DNA of 64,000 nt, taken from positions 222,318,527-222,382,526 of the forward strand of contig NC_071355.1 in NCBI RefSeq assembly GCF_943734655.1, written 5' to 3'. The position numbers were made by a program, and so were the translations under genes. The notes beneath the pieces are model-generated. The model was given only the letters and a program-made list of their open reading frames with translations. It was not told the DNA's origin and ran no database searches. The stretch is from Sabethes cyaneus. Lineage: Eukaryota > Arthropoda > Insecta > Diptera > Culicidae. Each line of letters starts with the position of its first letter. Within the stretch, counting starts at the first letter, position 1. Positions 10,541 through 25,110 of the stretch are shown in pieces.

Positions 10541-11324
10541 ATTGTCGCAACATTTTGAAGTAGGGACACTATCTTTGTCTCTGGTGCGTACGTAATTTTT
10601 GATTCTCTGCTCATTAATAATACAAAGGTATTACAGTAGGATTTCGAATTTGGCAACAAATGCATGTCGCCTATGTTGCCAAAATCGAAACCGTCTCCGC
10701 CAAGAGCTGTCCGTCCGTGCAAATAAGTTTTTGGCATGTTGCGGCAAGACAGAGGAGTATTTGGACCAAAAAGCTGGCCAAAATGAAGAAAATTAAAACT
10801 CGTTCAATCCCCTCCGATTAAACCTCGCTGTCTTCCCAGATACTTATCTCACAATGTAAAGTTAATTTAGAAACCATTTGTTTTGTTTACATCTTGCGTA
10901 GAGCTGTCAAACTTCGAGTAAAAATGGGCCACATGTTTTCGCTCATGTAGGTAAGGTTGTTGCCTTTCACATTTCTATGGCTACATATATCCTATCGACC
11001 AGCTGTAAAAAGGCTTTTGAAACTCAAAGACTTTACAATTATTTGTTGATATAGAGTTTAAATTTCAATGAATATATTGAGTACAAGCGAGCAGTATTTA
11101 TTATAGCAAATTAGCATAAATATGTTACTACTTTAAAGTGATATTTGTTTATGTTCTCACCTTTTCTCATTACAATCTTGGATGCAATTTGATAGCTTAA
11201 AATCCCAGAAAGAGGGTTGTGAGTGAAATTTTTGCAACTTTTTGCAATTTTATGAAATAAAAACTTTTTACTAAATGATGAAATATTTAATTTTACAACA
11301 TTTTTCTTATGATAAATTATATTA

Positions 11325-11886
11325 GGGTAGATGCTCCAGTAGTTGTGGTAGTACCAGTAGTGGTGGAAACTCGAAATATATCATGATTTTGGCGGATTTC
11401 GAGATAATTTCCGTTTTCCATTGTTAAATATATATTTGTTAACAGCTTTATCTAAGATACACAGCTAAAATTCAAGATGTTGGTGCAAAAATTACAAATT
11501 CCTTTTCAGCAGTCCAATAGAGTGCAATTGCTTAAGAAATTCGTAACAATCCATAGCATTTTAACAAGCCTACGTTGTTATCCACCTGCTGCCATGCTCA
11601 TTGCAAGCGTTGCTAAGGCGGTAAACAACATTCCACTATTATAGGCAAATTTTCCACTATTATAGGAACATTACCACTACTTTAGGAGCACATACTAATG
11701 TCAGAAAAAGCAATATTTGAGATATAATAACCAGCATAATGGTATAATTTTGGTATGTATTCAAAGCCAACACTATGGTGCATCATATTATCATGTAGTT
11801 CAATTGGAAACTGTTAAATTGAGCGTTCAAATTGTCTTTACACACTATCCCCCGACATAATCCCTCCATTACTGGAGCATCTACCC
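11325..11886. mobile_element. 562-bp TA-flanked element
   Basis: Ends GGGTAGATGCTCCAGTA on both strands (17 bp identical), bounded by TA at 11323-11324 and 11887-11888. The interior repeats a CCACTATTATAGG / CCACTACTTTAGG motif around 11632-11690. Non-coding. It is nested in the 10634-13134 element. Confidence 0.8.
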
Positions 11887-12238
11887 TATCATTAAATTTC
11901 AAGCATTTGAAAGATAAATTTTATGTCATTGTGCTTGTGAGACACGGGAAGAATGCTCTATAAAATAATTGAACAAGAAATTTTAGGTTTTAAAGGAAAA
12001 ATTCACCAAATTTCTGAAATTTCTATAAAATTTGCGAATGTTTTGAGTCTCTTCATTACGTAATTCATGCGATAAGCGTGTTATCAGTTAAAAGGCCTGT
12101 TTTATCAGAAGAATAAGTACATGCTGGATTAGTTTTTCCTGTGGTAATTCGTGTGGGTCGCCATCGAAAGGATTAAATAAAAGATCGAGAGAAGCTTGTG
12201 CAGGAAAACGAAGGAAAGTGTTTAAGATCTCACCCCCC

Positions 12239-12692
<454 letters not shown>

Positions 12693-13136
12693 ATTCATAT
12701 AATTTTTAGAAAGCTTCCATTCTCCAACTTAGTAAAACCAATAGCAGAAAAGTTGTGCTACACTACTAGGTAGATACAAACATAATTTCATAAAAAATTA
12801 CTTCATAGAACTAATGATACCATTTTTCACTCATCACCGCTTGTTTACTTTGAAGAAAATGATTAACAATACTTTTCGGCCAACTTTTCGGCTCAAATAC
12901 TCCTATGTGCATAGCCCTACGGCAATAAAAATACTTTTGTTCGAAACTTTCTATAACCGCAAACTTTTTGTCATGAACACACTGAGGGCATCATTAAAAG
13001 CATGTATGCGGAAACTGATTGATGTTTAAGCAGATTTTTGGAAGTGAAATATTTTGGTTGCCAAAAACGAATACTTTTGTTGCTAAAATCGAGGCATGCC
13101 GAAAGCGAACCATGCCAAATTCGAAATCCCACTGTA

Positions 13137-14872
13137 ATAATTTTTGGTAGAACAGTTCCTGAATTTTACCAATTCGTCAGATAATTTCTTTGAATAATGT
13201 CAAAAATACACAAAAAGGCTTTGGATTCCTCAAATTAGCTATAAATATGGATCCTCTACCCTACTTACTTATTTTACTATCTTTCTTTTGCATATCCCAC
13301 GTGTCATTTCAGGGGTTACTTAAAAACTTGTTCATGACTAGTCCATGAATTATTTATTCGTTTGTTGAAATCATCATATACGTTGTTCTCCAATGGCATT
13401 GTTTATTTGAAATAGTATCTTTCCAGATATTTTCAGTATAAATATTGCCTTTGTGATAGACAGCTAATTTTAAACCAGAAGCAGATTATTGCTTCAACTT
13501 AGTTCATTCCGGGAATAACACCATGAACGACTTCAACAATGTATCCGATAATCATATTACGCACCAGATACATCAGAACATGCGAAAAACCGTCCCTTGT
13601 AATGCTATTACATCTATCCTACCAGTTAATCAAGACCGATCGGTTAAAAGTTTCCATTTGCTGACCCAGAACGAACCCACTTTCCATCTCTCATCCAACA
13701 ACCAACGGTCCGGTCGTCGTCGGTCGGCCTTTATCGTCGCACTCAAACCGGATCTGAACCGACGACGGTGATGCGATGGGGGATACACAGCGCGGTCACC
13801 ATCCGTTGATGGTACTGTCGCTATAGGTTCGCTATCACCGACCAATATTTCACCGGTCCACATTTTCACCTAGAAACAACCACACGACACATAGCCACAC
13901 ATGCACACACGCACACGCACCAGGCTAGTTTGGATGTCGAAGGATAACAGCAGCCCGCCGCCGGATGAGCCAAAGGCCCCAACATGACAAACACAACAAT
14001 TCAATTTCCAAACATACAGCCCGACTGACTAACTGGTCACAGCAGCTGGTCAACGGGTTTGGCTCGTGAGCTGGTTAAAATTGGATATCTTAACTTTCTC
14101 GTTAGTACGAATGTTAGGGTTGGCCAAGTTTGTTGTTTATTGATTTTTTCGTAAAAAATGCTTTCTTTTGACAAACTTTAGAATATTGTTTGTTAATAAA
14201 TAAATTATTATCATAGTTTTATGTCATCGTATGTGAGACACCCTAGCAAGAATGGCTTTGATAACTTCCTTTCGGAGAATACCGGAGCAAGCTGAGCAAA
14301 AATAAAAAAGGACACTGTGAATATTATTGCGACACATCAGTCGTTCCGTGATGTTCCCGTGTACTGTCACGCTTCTCGAGATGAGAAATTCGTTAAGCAA
14401 CAAGGGTTGATTGTTTATATAGCATTAGCTGAGTTAGCTGAGTTAGCTGATTCGTTTAACAGCTTAACTCTACTGAATGTTTGCTGACTTGATGGCTATA
14501 AAATATGCTGCGAAATTTGGTTTGAAATTTGAATTCAGGAAAATTTGAAAATATGCGAAAAGTTTTTCGAGCGAAATTTACTAGGTATATTGTTTAATTA
14601 CCAACAAATGGAAAAACGACCGTAAATGATTGATCCGTGTAATGAAAAATCGCCGATATTCAATTATACGTTTATACCAGACAAGCGAAAATAAAACTGT
14701 ACTTTTACCAAGTCAAAATTGCACGATATTAAATTCGATATTTCAGTTCAGTTAACATGAGAGACCTTTGATAATTAAAAATAACATGTACCACCCATGA
14801 GATGCCGGGTTTAATCGAATGGAGGCTGGCTGGGGAGATAATATTTAATTACATTTCCCGCGAGTCGGTATG
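13137..14872. other. Anonymous sequence, GC-richer around 13.5-14.0 kb
   Basis: The 13520-13870 stretch has overlapping open frames on both strands (82 and 79 codons) and a balanced base composition, but no recognisable protein. A 9-bp unit (GAGTTAGCT) is repeated about three times at 14425-14455. An unrecognised exon or UTR is possible at 13.5-14.0 kb. Confidence 0.4.
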
Positions 14873-14874
14873 TA

Positions 14875-16501
14875 CAGTCATCCCAGTATTATGGGCCACC
14901 CAGTATTATGGGCCAGTGTACACTTTACGTTAGTTTTATACGGAACAAATTAATATTTAACTATAGAATATGAGTGCAATAGATAGAAGCAACATTCTAC
15001 TGTATGATTGACAGCAATACATTTAGTTCCAATGCGTTAATTTTCTTAATTTTCCGATAGTTGTCACTTGGCTCCAATCGACTGTCGATTTAATGTTATT
15101 TTTGTGGTTGTAATAAAAAGTCGGCTGTGAATTATAAGCTGAAAAGCGGCGTAAATTTGTATGTCTGAGCGTAAAATGAATGGAAATCGAGGGAATAGGT
15201 ATGTATTCATTGAATTACGGTGAAACCACCTAGAAAAATGCATTTTCTGCTTTAATAGACGAAATTAAACAATGGCCCATAATACTGGGAGCAAAATTAA
15301 CTTTTCCCAGTATTATGGGTCAAGCATATAGATCAACAGTATTCGCTGTTTTTGACAGTTGGGTGGTTGAAGAAACACCCGAGCATGTAGTCTTTGTATG
15401 CCCCAGTTTTGAAGCGGTGCGCGAGGATATGCCGCTCTAAACGTAGACAACATTGTTGAGAAAATGTGTCTAGATGAGGTCACTTGGAACGTCGTCAATA
15501 GATCGATTTCAAGAATTCTGGTTGAGCTGCAGCGAAAATGGAGGGCAGATCAGCAAGTCGGTAATGCCTAGCTTCAAAAGAGGGGTGATGAGCGTATAGA
15601 GGACAAGGTGGCCCATTGAATGGACGTATCTAGGCCGCATATGACACACAGATCAAAAGCAACGTGATTCTGGGCGTGGTAAAACCCTAGACGGACTTAT
15701 ATGTGGGGGGCTGGATCTTTCCCAAAATAGTCCCTGTACCTAGATGAACAATATTCAGTGTGGAAATGGAAGAAATCCTGCGATGGTGACTGTGCGGGGT
15801 GCGCGTTATATTGGAGGGCACTTCCTAATCAGGTCACGTCTCGACAGGTGGAGAAATCCCGCTACGGAGGCCATGTGCGTGCTGTTGGAAGGCACTCCTG
15901 ATTTGGCTCACGTCTCGACGGGTAAAGTTCCTGTGAATGTGATCGCGGTGCTAGCTACACTTTCGCAAAGAAATCCTGCGAGGGTGGCCGTGTAGAGATG
16001 GACGTTAAGTTGGTCGCCATCTCAGCATCGGTGCACGTCTCGACAGGTAGCAGGGGCATAGGCATAGGCACGCCCTCCTCCCGAAGTAATACCTAGCGGT
16101 GGTTGCGGGAGGGTTTGGGACCAGGAGCAGTGAGGTTTTTAGTGGGTTAGAGTCCCACACCGTGCAACGTGATGCAGTGCATCATCAGTGTGCCAGATAT
16201 TGAGGTTTTCTCGAAATAAAACCAATTACGTTTTACCGACCCGTAATACTGGGAACATTGACCCATAATTCTGACCAGGTTTAAAAGTGGCTCATAATAC
16301 TGGGAATGGAATATGCTTATATTTTGTTGTTCTGCAAAAAAATGTGTGAATTTGGAACAAGATTGCCTACTGAACATCAAATTATGATATATTTATAACC
16401 AATTAGATTATAAATAAACTGTAAATTATTTAAACCTGTGTTTCTACCAATAATTTTGTAGCATCATCATGCTTAACTGGCCCATAATACTGGGATGACT
16501 G
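14875..16501. mobile_element. TA-flanked element built of CCCAGTATTATGGG repeats
   Basis: Terminal inverted repeat CAGTCATCCCAGTATTATGG on both strands, bounded by TA (14873-14874; 16502-16503). The 14-mer CCCAGTATTATGGG, in either orientation, recurs at 14882, 14899, 15276, 15306, 16240 (one mismatch), 16291 (one mismatch) and 16481, with a weaker copy at 16262. An R1-type retrotransposon tail occupies about 15350-16225, so the element without it would be near 0.75 kb. No transposase is recognised. The TA duplication and CAGT-type end suggest the Tc1/mariner superfamily. Confidence 0.75.
15350..16225 (+). pseudogene. R1-clade retrotransposon 3' end (ORF2 tail and 3' UTR)
   Basis: Around 15370-15430 the plus strand reads EETPEHVVFVCPSFEAVRED, the C-terminal zinc-finger region of R1-type ORF2; the same motif occurs in the larger R1 copy near 39.24 kb. 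A stop follows soon, and the rest is 3' UTR. The block at 16060-16145 (CACGCCCTCCTCCCGAAGTA and onward) parallels the 3' UTR of the 36-39.7 kb copy (CACGTCCTCCCTCCTGAAGT). The UTR holds a three-copy imperfect repeat: GAAATCC(T/C)GC at 15772, 15853 and 15970, each followed by CACGTCTCGAC at about 15835, 15909 and 16034. It is 5' truncated, as is usual for LINE copies. Exact ends inside the host element are uncertain. Confidence 0.7.
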
Positions 16502-16503
16502 TA

Positions 16504-17242
16504 TCTGCACGCATGCGGTTGCATGGTGACACGCAGTTTGAGGACGTACGCGAAAAAAATTATGCATGTGGAACAATAAGTTGCCAATCGGTCATGTTTA
16601 TGAGTATACCCAATTACTTGTTCAATCAATTGGCTTTAATTATTATTATGAATTGTCACATTGCAGAAATCAGTGCCGGAGTGCAAGTGCACACGTACAC
16701 TGAGTCAGTTGAAAAATTTCTTTTAACTTGAAGACTCCAGTTCAAGAATTCAAGATTGGGCATAACAGAAGGTTCGCATATGCACAACAAAGGACGATAC
16801 TACTAACGCCATCTCTTATCTCAAGGGAGTTACTACTGCTTATAAGTGTTAGTGATCGCAACCATCTGAAAGAATGTATACGTGTGATGTTGATATGCGA
16901 TGTCATGTAATGATGTCAGTGTGGTGTGGTTGTGATACTAGAGTGATGGTACATATACAACCTAAAAGCTATCACCGTCATCCGTAGAGGGCGTACTGAC
17001 TCTTGAGATTTGACAGAATGTCCAGTCTTGAGTTCGTTCAAATTTAACTAGTTTTGCCAAACAATATTAATGTCGAGATATTTCGAAAAATAGGCAACTT
17101 TTAATGGAGGATCTACTTAAGTATTAAGGTCTATTCTGTTTGAAATATGAGAGAGAGTTTAATTATGACAACGTATTTTATTACAACGCTCTACCCAATT
17201 GTTTTTTCAAATCAAATTTATCACAAATTCTAATAGAGCATG
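16504..17242. other. Anonymous AT-rich sequence
   Basis: Only short frames; no inverted-repeat ends, tRNA-like heads or protein motifs recognised. Confidence 0.5.
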
Positions 17243-17244
17243 TA

Positions 17245-17455
17245 AATTACTTACTTACTTTTTCGGCGACAATCTGCTTCTCGAAGCCATGCCGGATTCA
17301 GGAGCCGCCTCCACGTTTCTCGGTCTTGGGCTGCCGCTCTCCAGTCGCCCCTAACATCCTCTGCTAAATATTATTTTCGCTGGTCTCTGCTCCGGCATCC
17401 TTGCTACGTGGCCAGCCCATTGTAGCCTGCCGTGTTTTCCTCTATCTCCAGAAAG
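17245..17455 (-). pseudogene. RTE-like retrotransposon C-terminus
   Basis: Minus-strand reading gives RLQWAGHVARMPEQRPAKII, then a stop/frameshift, then AEDVRGDWRAAAQDRETWRR in another frame, ending at a stop beside a short GTAAGTAA repeat at the 3' edge. The WAGHVARMP motif and short tandem 3' end are typical of RTE-like (and some related) non-LTR elements. It is collinear and co-oriented with the reverse-transcriptase fragments at 18.0-20.1 kb, and so is probably the 3' end of the same copy, separated by about 0.55 kb of foreign sequence. Confidence 0.65.
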
Positions 17456-17464
17456 AATGCGTTC

Positions 17465-18010
17465 TATACCTTTTTGACATTTTTGTTTCGATCAAGTTGC
17501 CTTTACCGAATAGATTGGAAAAAAATACCGATAGATTGGAGAAGCGAATGACTGCAAAACAGTCAAATGACTGGCAGTCCACGCTAACGAAAAGCAACCG
17601 CGCTATGTGGCGCTAACCTACTACAAAAAAACAACCACTACATGTGCATGGAAGAAGTCGGTCGGACTCCGTCCAATACAAACGAACGTTTTGCTTGCAT
17701 CGGTGACAAACTATTACTGTGAGCAGCGGATTTGGAGACAAAAAGAGAAACGAAAAAATACGACTTCCGTCGTATTATGCTCCCAGTCAGTTTGCAGTTC
17801 AGACTCTTCATATGAACGCGCAAAGCGGGAATACAACTGTTTGCTTTTGCAGGGAGGCCGCATGAATTGTAAGACGGCAGCAGCGCAAGCGCCAGATTGA
17901 CTGGATTCAAAAAACAGTCAAATGATCGTTCAAAGAGCGGAATTTGAATACGGAAAGTATCGCATTCACGGCAGTCACATTCAACTTGCGATCCTTTTTC
18001 AAGCCCTGGT
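17465..18010. other. Unidentified insertion or replacement inside the RTE-like element
   Basis: The sequence between the reverse-transcriptase part (ending near 18020) and the C-terminal part (starting near 17455) does not translate to the expected intervening protein. It contains two AAACAGTCAAATGA motifs (near 17558 and 17914). A MITE or patchwork deletion is likely, but ends were not resolved. Confidence 0.4.
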
Positions 18011-18019
18011 TCCAACAAC

Positions 18020-19502
18020 CGAAGGGGTACCACGCCCACTATATACTTTGTTTTGGTAGAATTTATGATAAGCCCTATCCTCGCAGCTTCATCCTAAAGA
18101 TGCATATACACTTATTCCACAGCTCCTCGGTTAACACCGATGTTATCGATGTAGTCCGCAAACTCTAGGAGCATATGAGCTTTCGTAATGATGGTACTGA
18201 TTCTCTGTACGCCTGCCCTTTGAATAGCACCATCCAATACAATGTTGAACAGTAAATTCGACAGTCGGCAACCTTGCTTCAAATCATCTAACGGCACAAA
18301 CAAGTCTGGTGTCTCACCCGCTATCTTGACGCTTGATTTTGCACCATCAAGGGTAGCACGTATCAGCCTAATCAGTTTTGTCGGAAAACCATGTTCAAGC
18401 ATAATCTGCAACAGTTCATTTCGTTTAACTGAAGCGTACGCCGCCTTGGGGTCTATAGACAAATGATGAGTCTGCAAGTTAAATTCCCGGAAGTTATCGA
18501 GGATTTTTTGCTAGGAGAACATTTGGTCCATCGTGGATTCGCCAACAAAGGTTTCCTGCAATGGCCTCAGTCTGAGAACAGAGTGCGGGAAAGAATTTTG
18601 TATACGGAATTGAATAGAGTAACGCCTCGGTAATTGCTGCATTCGAGTCGATGGCCCTTTTTGTAAATAGGGCATATAAGACATTCTAACCAGTCCGTAG
18701 GCACTTCCTCCTCTGTCCATACATTTAGTATAACAAAAATACAAAAAAAATGCAAAATACAGTCATTCGCTCCCGATTTTCAAAAGTTGGGCAAGGAAGC
18801 CGTCCTTTCCAGCTGTTTTCGAACTCTTTCGCTGCTATTATAACCTCGTCCAAAGTTGGTGGATCCACAGCTTGTTTATCATCCTCATTCTTATCCTATT
18901 TCTGTTGACCGCTCTATCTTGTGCACCATTCAACAATGCATCGAAATATTGTTTCCAAAACTTAGCCACCTCCGATCTTCCGGTAATAAGGTTCCCCTCC
19001 TTTTCGTTGCCCGTAACAGGAGTTGTCACGGTCCGGTTCCTGATCCCGTTGATCGTATTTAAGACACTTCTCGTATTGTGCCTCTCGAAGCAATTCTTCG
19101 TCTCTACAACGGTGATGTCTCGTTTTGGCAGCTCTGGCCTGTCTGTCTCGATTCTGCTTATCAGTCACTCGTTGGCACTCTGCGTCAAACCACTCACTGC
19201 AGCAGTAGTATTTAACAATTCTTGCGCTGTAGTACTGATCGCGTCTTGGATCCACTGGTCGTTCAGGTTCTCTCGAATGTTCAGTTGTATCTTCCTCGTT
19301 GGTTGCGAATTGAACATGTTGGACAACTGGGCGCGGATCTTGCTTACTACGAGATATTGGTCCGAGTCGACGTTTGGTTCTCGGAGGAATCGCACGTCTG
19401 CAACATCAGAAAAGTGCCGGCCATCATCAAGAACATGGTCGATCGTAGAGCAGGCCTTTCCATTAGGGTGTTTCCAGGTGTGCTTTCGAATGCTTTACCG
19501 TG
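18020..19502 (-). pseudogene. RTE-like retrotransposon: endonuclease end, linker, reverse transcriptase
   Basis: Read on the minus strand from 19502 downward. The endonuclease end is at 19490-19310 (HTWKHPNGKACSTIDHVL, then FSDVADVRFLREPNVDSDQY), followed by a linker. Reverse-transcriptase blocks come next: LICPIYKKGHRLECSNYRGV near 18.68 kb, DPKAAYASVKRNELLQIMLE near 18.45 kb, a DDLKQGCRLSNLLFNI block near 18.28 kb, and LLEFADYIDNIGV near 18.15 kb, then GLIINSTKTKYIV near 18.06 kb. The catalytic box reads FADY where an FADD-type box is expected. Several frameshifts and stops occur, so the copy is inactive. Clade assignment to RTE-like is by motif style only. Confidence 0.7.
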
Positions 19503-20005
19503 AGTAATTATCGCTGAAACGGGGCCACTACTGACACGAGGTGTTCAAATATTGGAACTTTTGCGCTTAATTGGTTGAAAATGGTTAAAAAATAAGAATT
19601 ACGCTTTTCATACCACGAAATAGTGGACCCCTTGTTCGCCAAAGGGCCTAACGGGTTCAATAAAAGTTGAATTTTGAGCAAACTTTGAGATCTATATCAT
19701 GTGATATTTCATAAATTTGCCATGAAACATCTAACAACAACTGTGTTCTTATTCTTCACAGAACCGGGCCATTTGTTAGTTGTTTCATGGCAAATTTATG
19801 AAATATCACATGATATAGATCTCAAAGTTTGCTCAAAATTCAACTTTTTTTGAACCCGTTAGGCTTTTTGACTAATCGGGGGGTCCACTGTTTTGTGGTA
19901 TTAAAAGAGTAATTCTTTTTTAACTATTTTCAACCAATTAAGCGCAAAAGCTCCAATATTTGAACACCTCGTGTCAGTAGTGGCCCCGTTTCAGCGAGAA
20001 TTACT
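19503..20005. mobile_element. 503-bp fold-back element inserted in the endonuclease
   Basis: AGTAATTATCGCTGAAACGG at the left end is mirrored by the complement of the right end (CAGCGAGAATTACT). The two arms of about 245 bp are reverse complements along nearly their whole length, meeting near 19750, so a single strand would form a very long hairpin. CCGTG occurs on both sides (19498-19502 and 20006-20010). Removing the element plus one CCGTG makes the host endonuclease frame continuous (SGMTICSTYFTR, a stop, SIRKHTWKHPNG), supporting a 5-bp target duplication. Non-coding. A one-armed relative lies at 8557-8782. Confidence 0.85.
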
Positions 20006-20075
20006 CCGTGTAAAATAGGTACTACAGATAGTCATTCCACTGGCTGCGGCGAGATTAGTGACCGTGCCAGTAATA
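20006..20075 (-). pseudogene. RTE-like endonuclease fragment beyond the fold-back insertion
   Basis: The minus strand from about 20064 down to 20011 reads VTNLAAASGMTICSTYFTR, the endonuclease segment that precedes the one at 19.5 kb. Upstream of it the similarity fades before the GATA array begins at 20168, so the 5' part of the element is lost or replaced. Confidence 0.65.
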
Positions 20076-20165
20076 CATAAATGAAAGCAACATACTTATC
20101 CCTGATTCTTAATGCAATTTACTGTGGTACTAATGATCGTGAAATTTTCATGACTAAGACACTAC

Positions 20166-22624
<2,459 letters not shown>

Positions 22625-24244
22625 AAATTTAAGAGGACGTCTATAAACCAACATCTGCTGCAGGAAATACCTAAATACGTAAGAGATAGAAGTTTGACAT
22701 ATTCTGCAAAGTTACATGGAATTGATTTATCTTCAATGTTTTGATACTAAAACACCAAAAACAACGAATTTACCCAGAAAATTAATACTTGAATTGTTGT
22801 TACAGTAACCGCTGATTATGGGACGACTCCTTCTAAAGATTAGTGATCGACATCGGACCGGGTAAAGTCCGGAAAGTCCGGTCCGATACCCGGTCCGAAG
22901 TCCGATCGGAACGAAATTTTTGAGTCCGATTTTTTATCGGACCGGAACCGGAACGAAGCGTTCCGGAACCGGACCGGACCAGGTCTTCCGTTGAAAGTCC
23001 GGAAAAGTCCGGAGCACTTTTGATCGTAAAACTGACCGCAGTGGAAACGATGACTAGGACTTGCTTTGTATGCTTAAAACTAATTTCCTTTCACTTCCTC
23101 AGTATTGAGGAAAGGCAATAATTTCGCTAGCAATAATACACTTTCTGTTGAAGGCTCCAAAACAAGTCCAGCGAATCGATTTATTTTTGAAAAATTAGAA
23201 AATATCTGTGGGTCTTAAAACCGAACGTTTCGCAGCATCGGTTCGTGCCTTATGATCCCTCAAAATTTAATTTCAAAGGTAACCGATATTCACGCTTATG
23301 GTCCAATATGAAAGATAACTCAATAGTTTCATCGGATTTTTCAAAATTATCGTATAGGTTTAGGCCGAAGAGTCTCAGATTTTCATGAAATTTTGCTTAC
23401 GAGTATAGGATGTTAACTTTTTAATGAAAACAATATCCTGTCCTATTTTCCCAGAAAACTCCACTAGAAATTTTTCGATTTTTTCGAACACAGCTCATTT
23501 CGAAAGTTTATAGTTTTAAAACCAAGCATTGCAGAACAATTTTTTTTATGAAAATGCAATAAAATTTTCTCAGCAATCCAGGAAAAATATTAGTTGGAAC
23601 AAGCTTTCCACATCATTTTCTATGACGGTGCAAAATTCTAATCAAATGTTGGAAAGCCCATGTTCTAAGTCTTAAGAAATTTTGAAATATAGTGAACTCT
23701 CGGAAAAGTTAATCGATTGGTGAATGGGTCGATTAACTTTTTCGAAATATTACCTTTTGTGAGTAGTCCTAAGAGTCATTGAAAATGATAAACACAAAAG
23801 CGAAAAATATATTCTCGGATGCAGAATACTCATTTTTAAGTATCTGGAAGTTGTAACATAAAGAAATATGTAGCAAGATCTTTATGAAATAATGCTTCCC
23901 TACGATAAAACTGAACCTTGTCGTGGTGTAGGGCTTTGTGGGTATATGTCAAAATACTTTTGTGATTTCAAGAGGATCTCGGGGTGAAAATTTACCAAAT
24001 GCGATTGTTGCGTTGTTCAGAAAGTGCTTTTATTCCGTTTAAGAATAAGGCCAGTATGGGGATCTCTGATAATTAATAGATGAATGTTTTTGGGATTCAT
24101 CCCTATTTACAGCTGTCACAAATATGTCCGAAAAATGTCGGATTGGTTGGCTTAGGGCTAGTAAGGGGATGTAAGTGGGATACCAGATCCTGTTGGATGC
24201 CGAAGGACCACTCTATAATGATTACGGGTATAATAATAGAAGTG

Positions 24245-24425
24245 CTTAGATAGCAGATGGGAAAATTAGGTCAATTCGTGTCGTGTGTTCGAGTCTCGGC
24301 TGGGCGGTGCTGCTAAATAGTCAGTAGGATTTTTGCACTGACCCCGTGGCTGACCTGTGCTCTGATGGCCGGCCGCGGGGTCTGTCGATAGGGAGGGGTT
24401 GAGTCTTAGAGAGACGTTTAAGCCC
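24245..24425 (+). mobile_element. Feilai-like tRNA-derived SINE (copy 1)
   Basis: A B-box-like GTGTTCGAGTCTCGGCTGGG at about 24286 is followed by the family body: GGCGGTGC, a CAGTAGGAT block, TTTGCACT, and a CCGGCC..GTCTGTCGATA block near 24365. The copies at 32.8 kb and 59.0-59.5 kb share the same order of blocks. The A-box is degenerate here. The tail is diverged, so the 3' end is an estimate. The name Feilai-like reflects resemblance to the mosquito SINE family, not a comparison. Confidence 0.6.
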
Positions 24426-24879
24426 ACAGCTTTACTGCACTAGCTCTTTGGTCTCGAGGGTAGGAAGGCGGGTGCGTCTCTATAAAGCTTTATAAGCTCT
24501 AAAACTTCTGTCGACTACCGCGAACGTCCGAGTTGTACTGCGCTCAATTTACTGTGTATCTTGGGACAGTGCATAAATGCTGGGGGAATGAAAGATTCAA
24601 TTTGCCCTGATAAGTTGATAACCGCCAATGCTCCGAAATTTGTCTTTCCTATTAGTTCATTTGTCGTTGTTTGTGTTAGAAAATAGAAAGCGGCCGCGCG
24701 GTTGATGACCGGTGTCAGACGGGGCTGACGAATCCTCCACTTCACTATACTACATTTTACAACTCAAGTATGAACGCATTTCAAGGTCAAGAATAAAAAT
24801 ATGAGATTAGTCTAACTCAAGTAGTACAAAAAGTCCAAAGCACATTTACAAATTCGATCTATCATTTTTCTTCTCATCA

Positions 24880-24915
24880 TCATCATCATTATCATCATCA
24901 TCGTCATCATTATAT
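24880..24915. repeat. Imperfect (ATC)n trinucleotide tract
   Basis: CATCATCATCATCATTATCA and onward, about 12 units with T/G variants. Confidence 0.9.
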
Positions 24916-25110
24916 TTCAAATATGGCATTCCGGCCTTTCGCAGAGAGATCTTAGAGCCAGTTCATGGAGTCTACGCAGGGCCGGACTTGGGACTCTACC
25001 TGTTTTTAAGTGGGCGACATTGCCTGCCTCGTCAGGTATAACTGATGTTTGAGGTCTCCCTGACACTTTGTTAACATCACAAAAGGGCTCAGCGCAGAGT
25101 GTTATATGCT

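Noticed and set aside
18872..19507. 211-codon plus-strand frame
   Set aside because: Antisense shadow of the RTE-like retrotransposon read on the minus strand.
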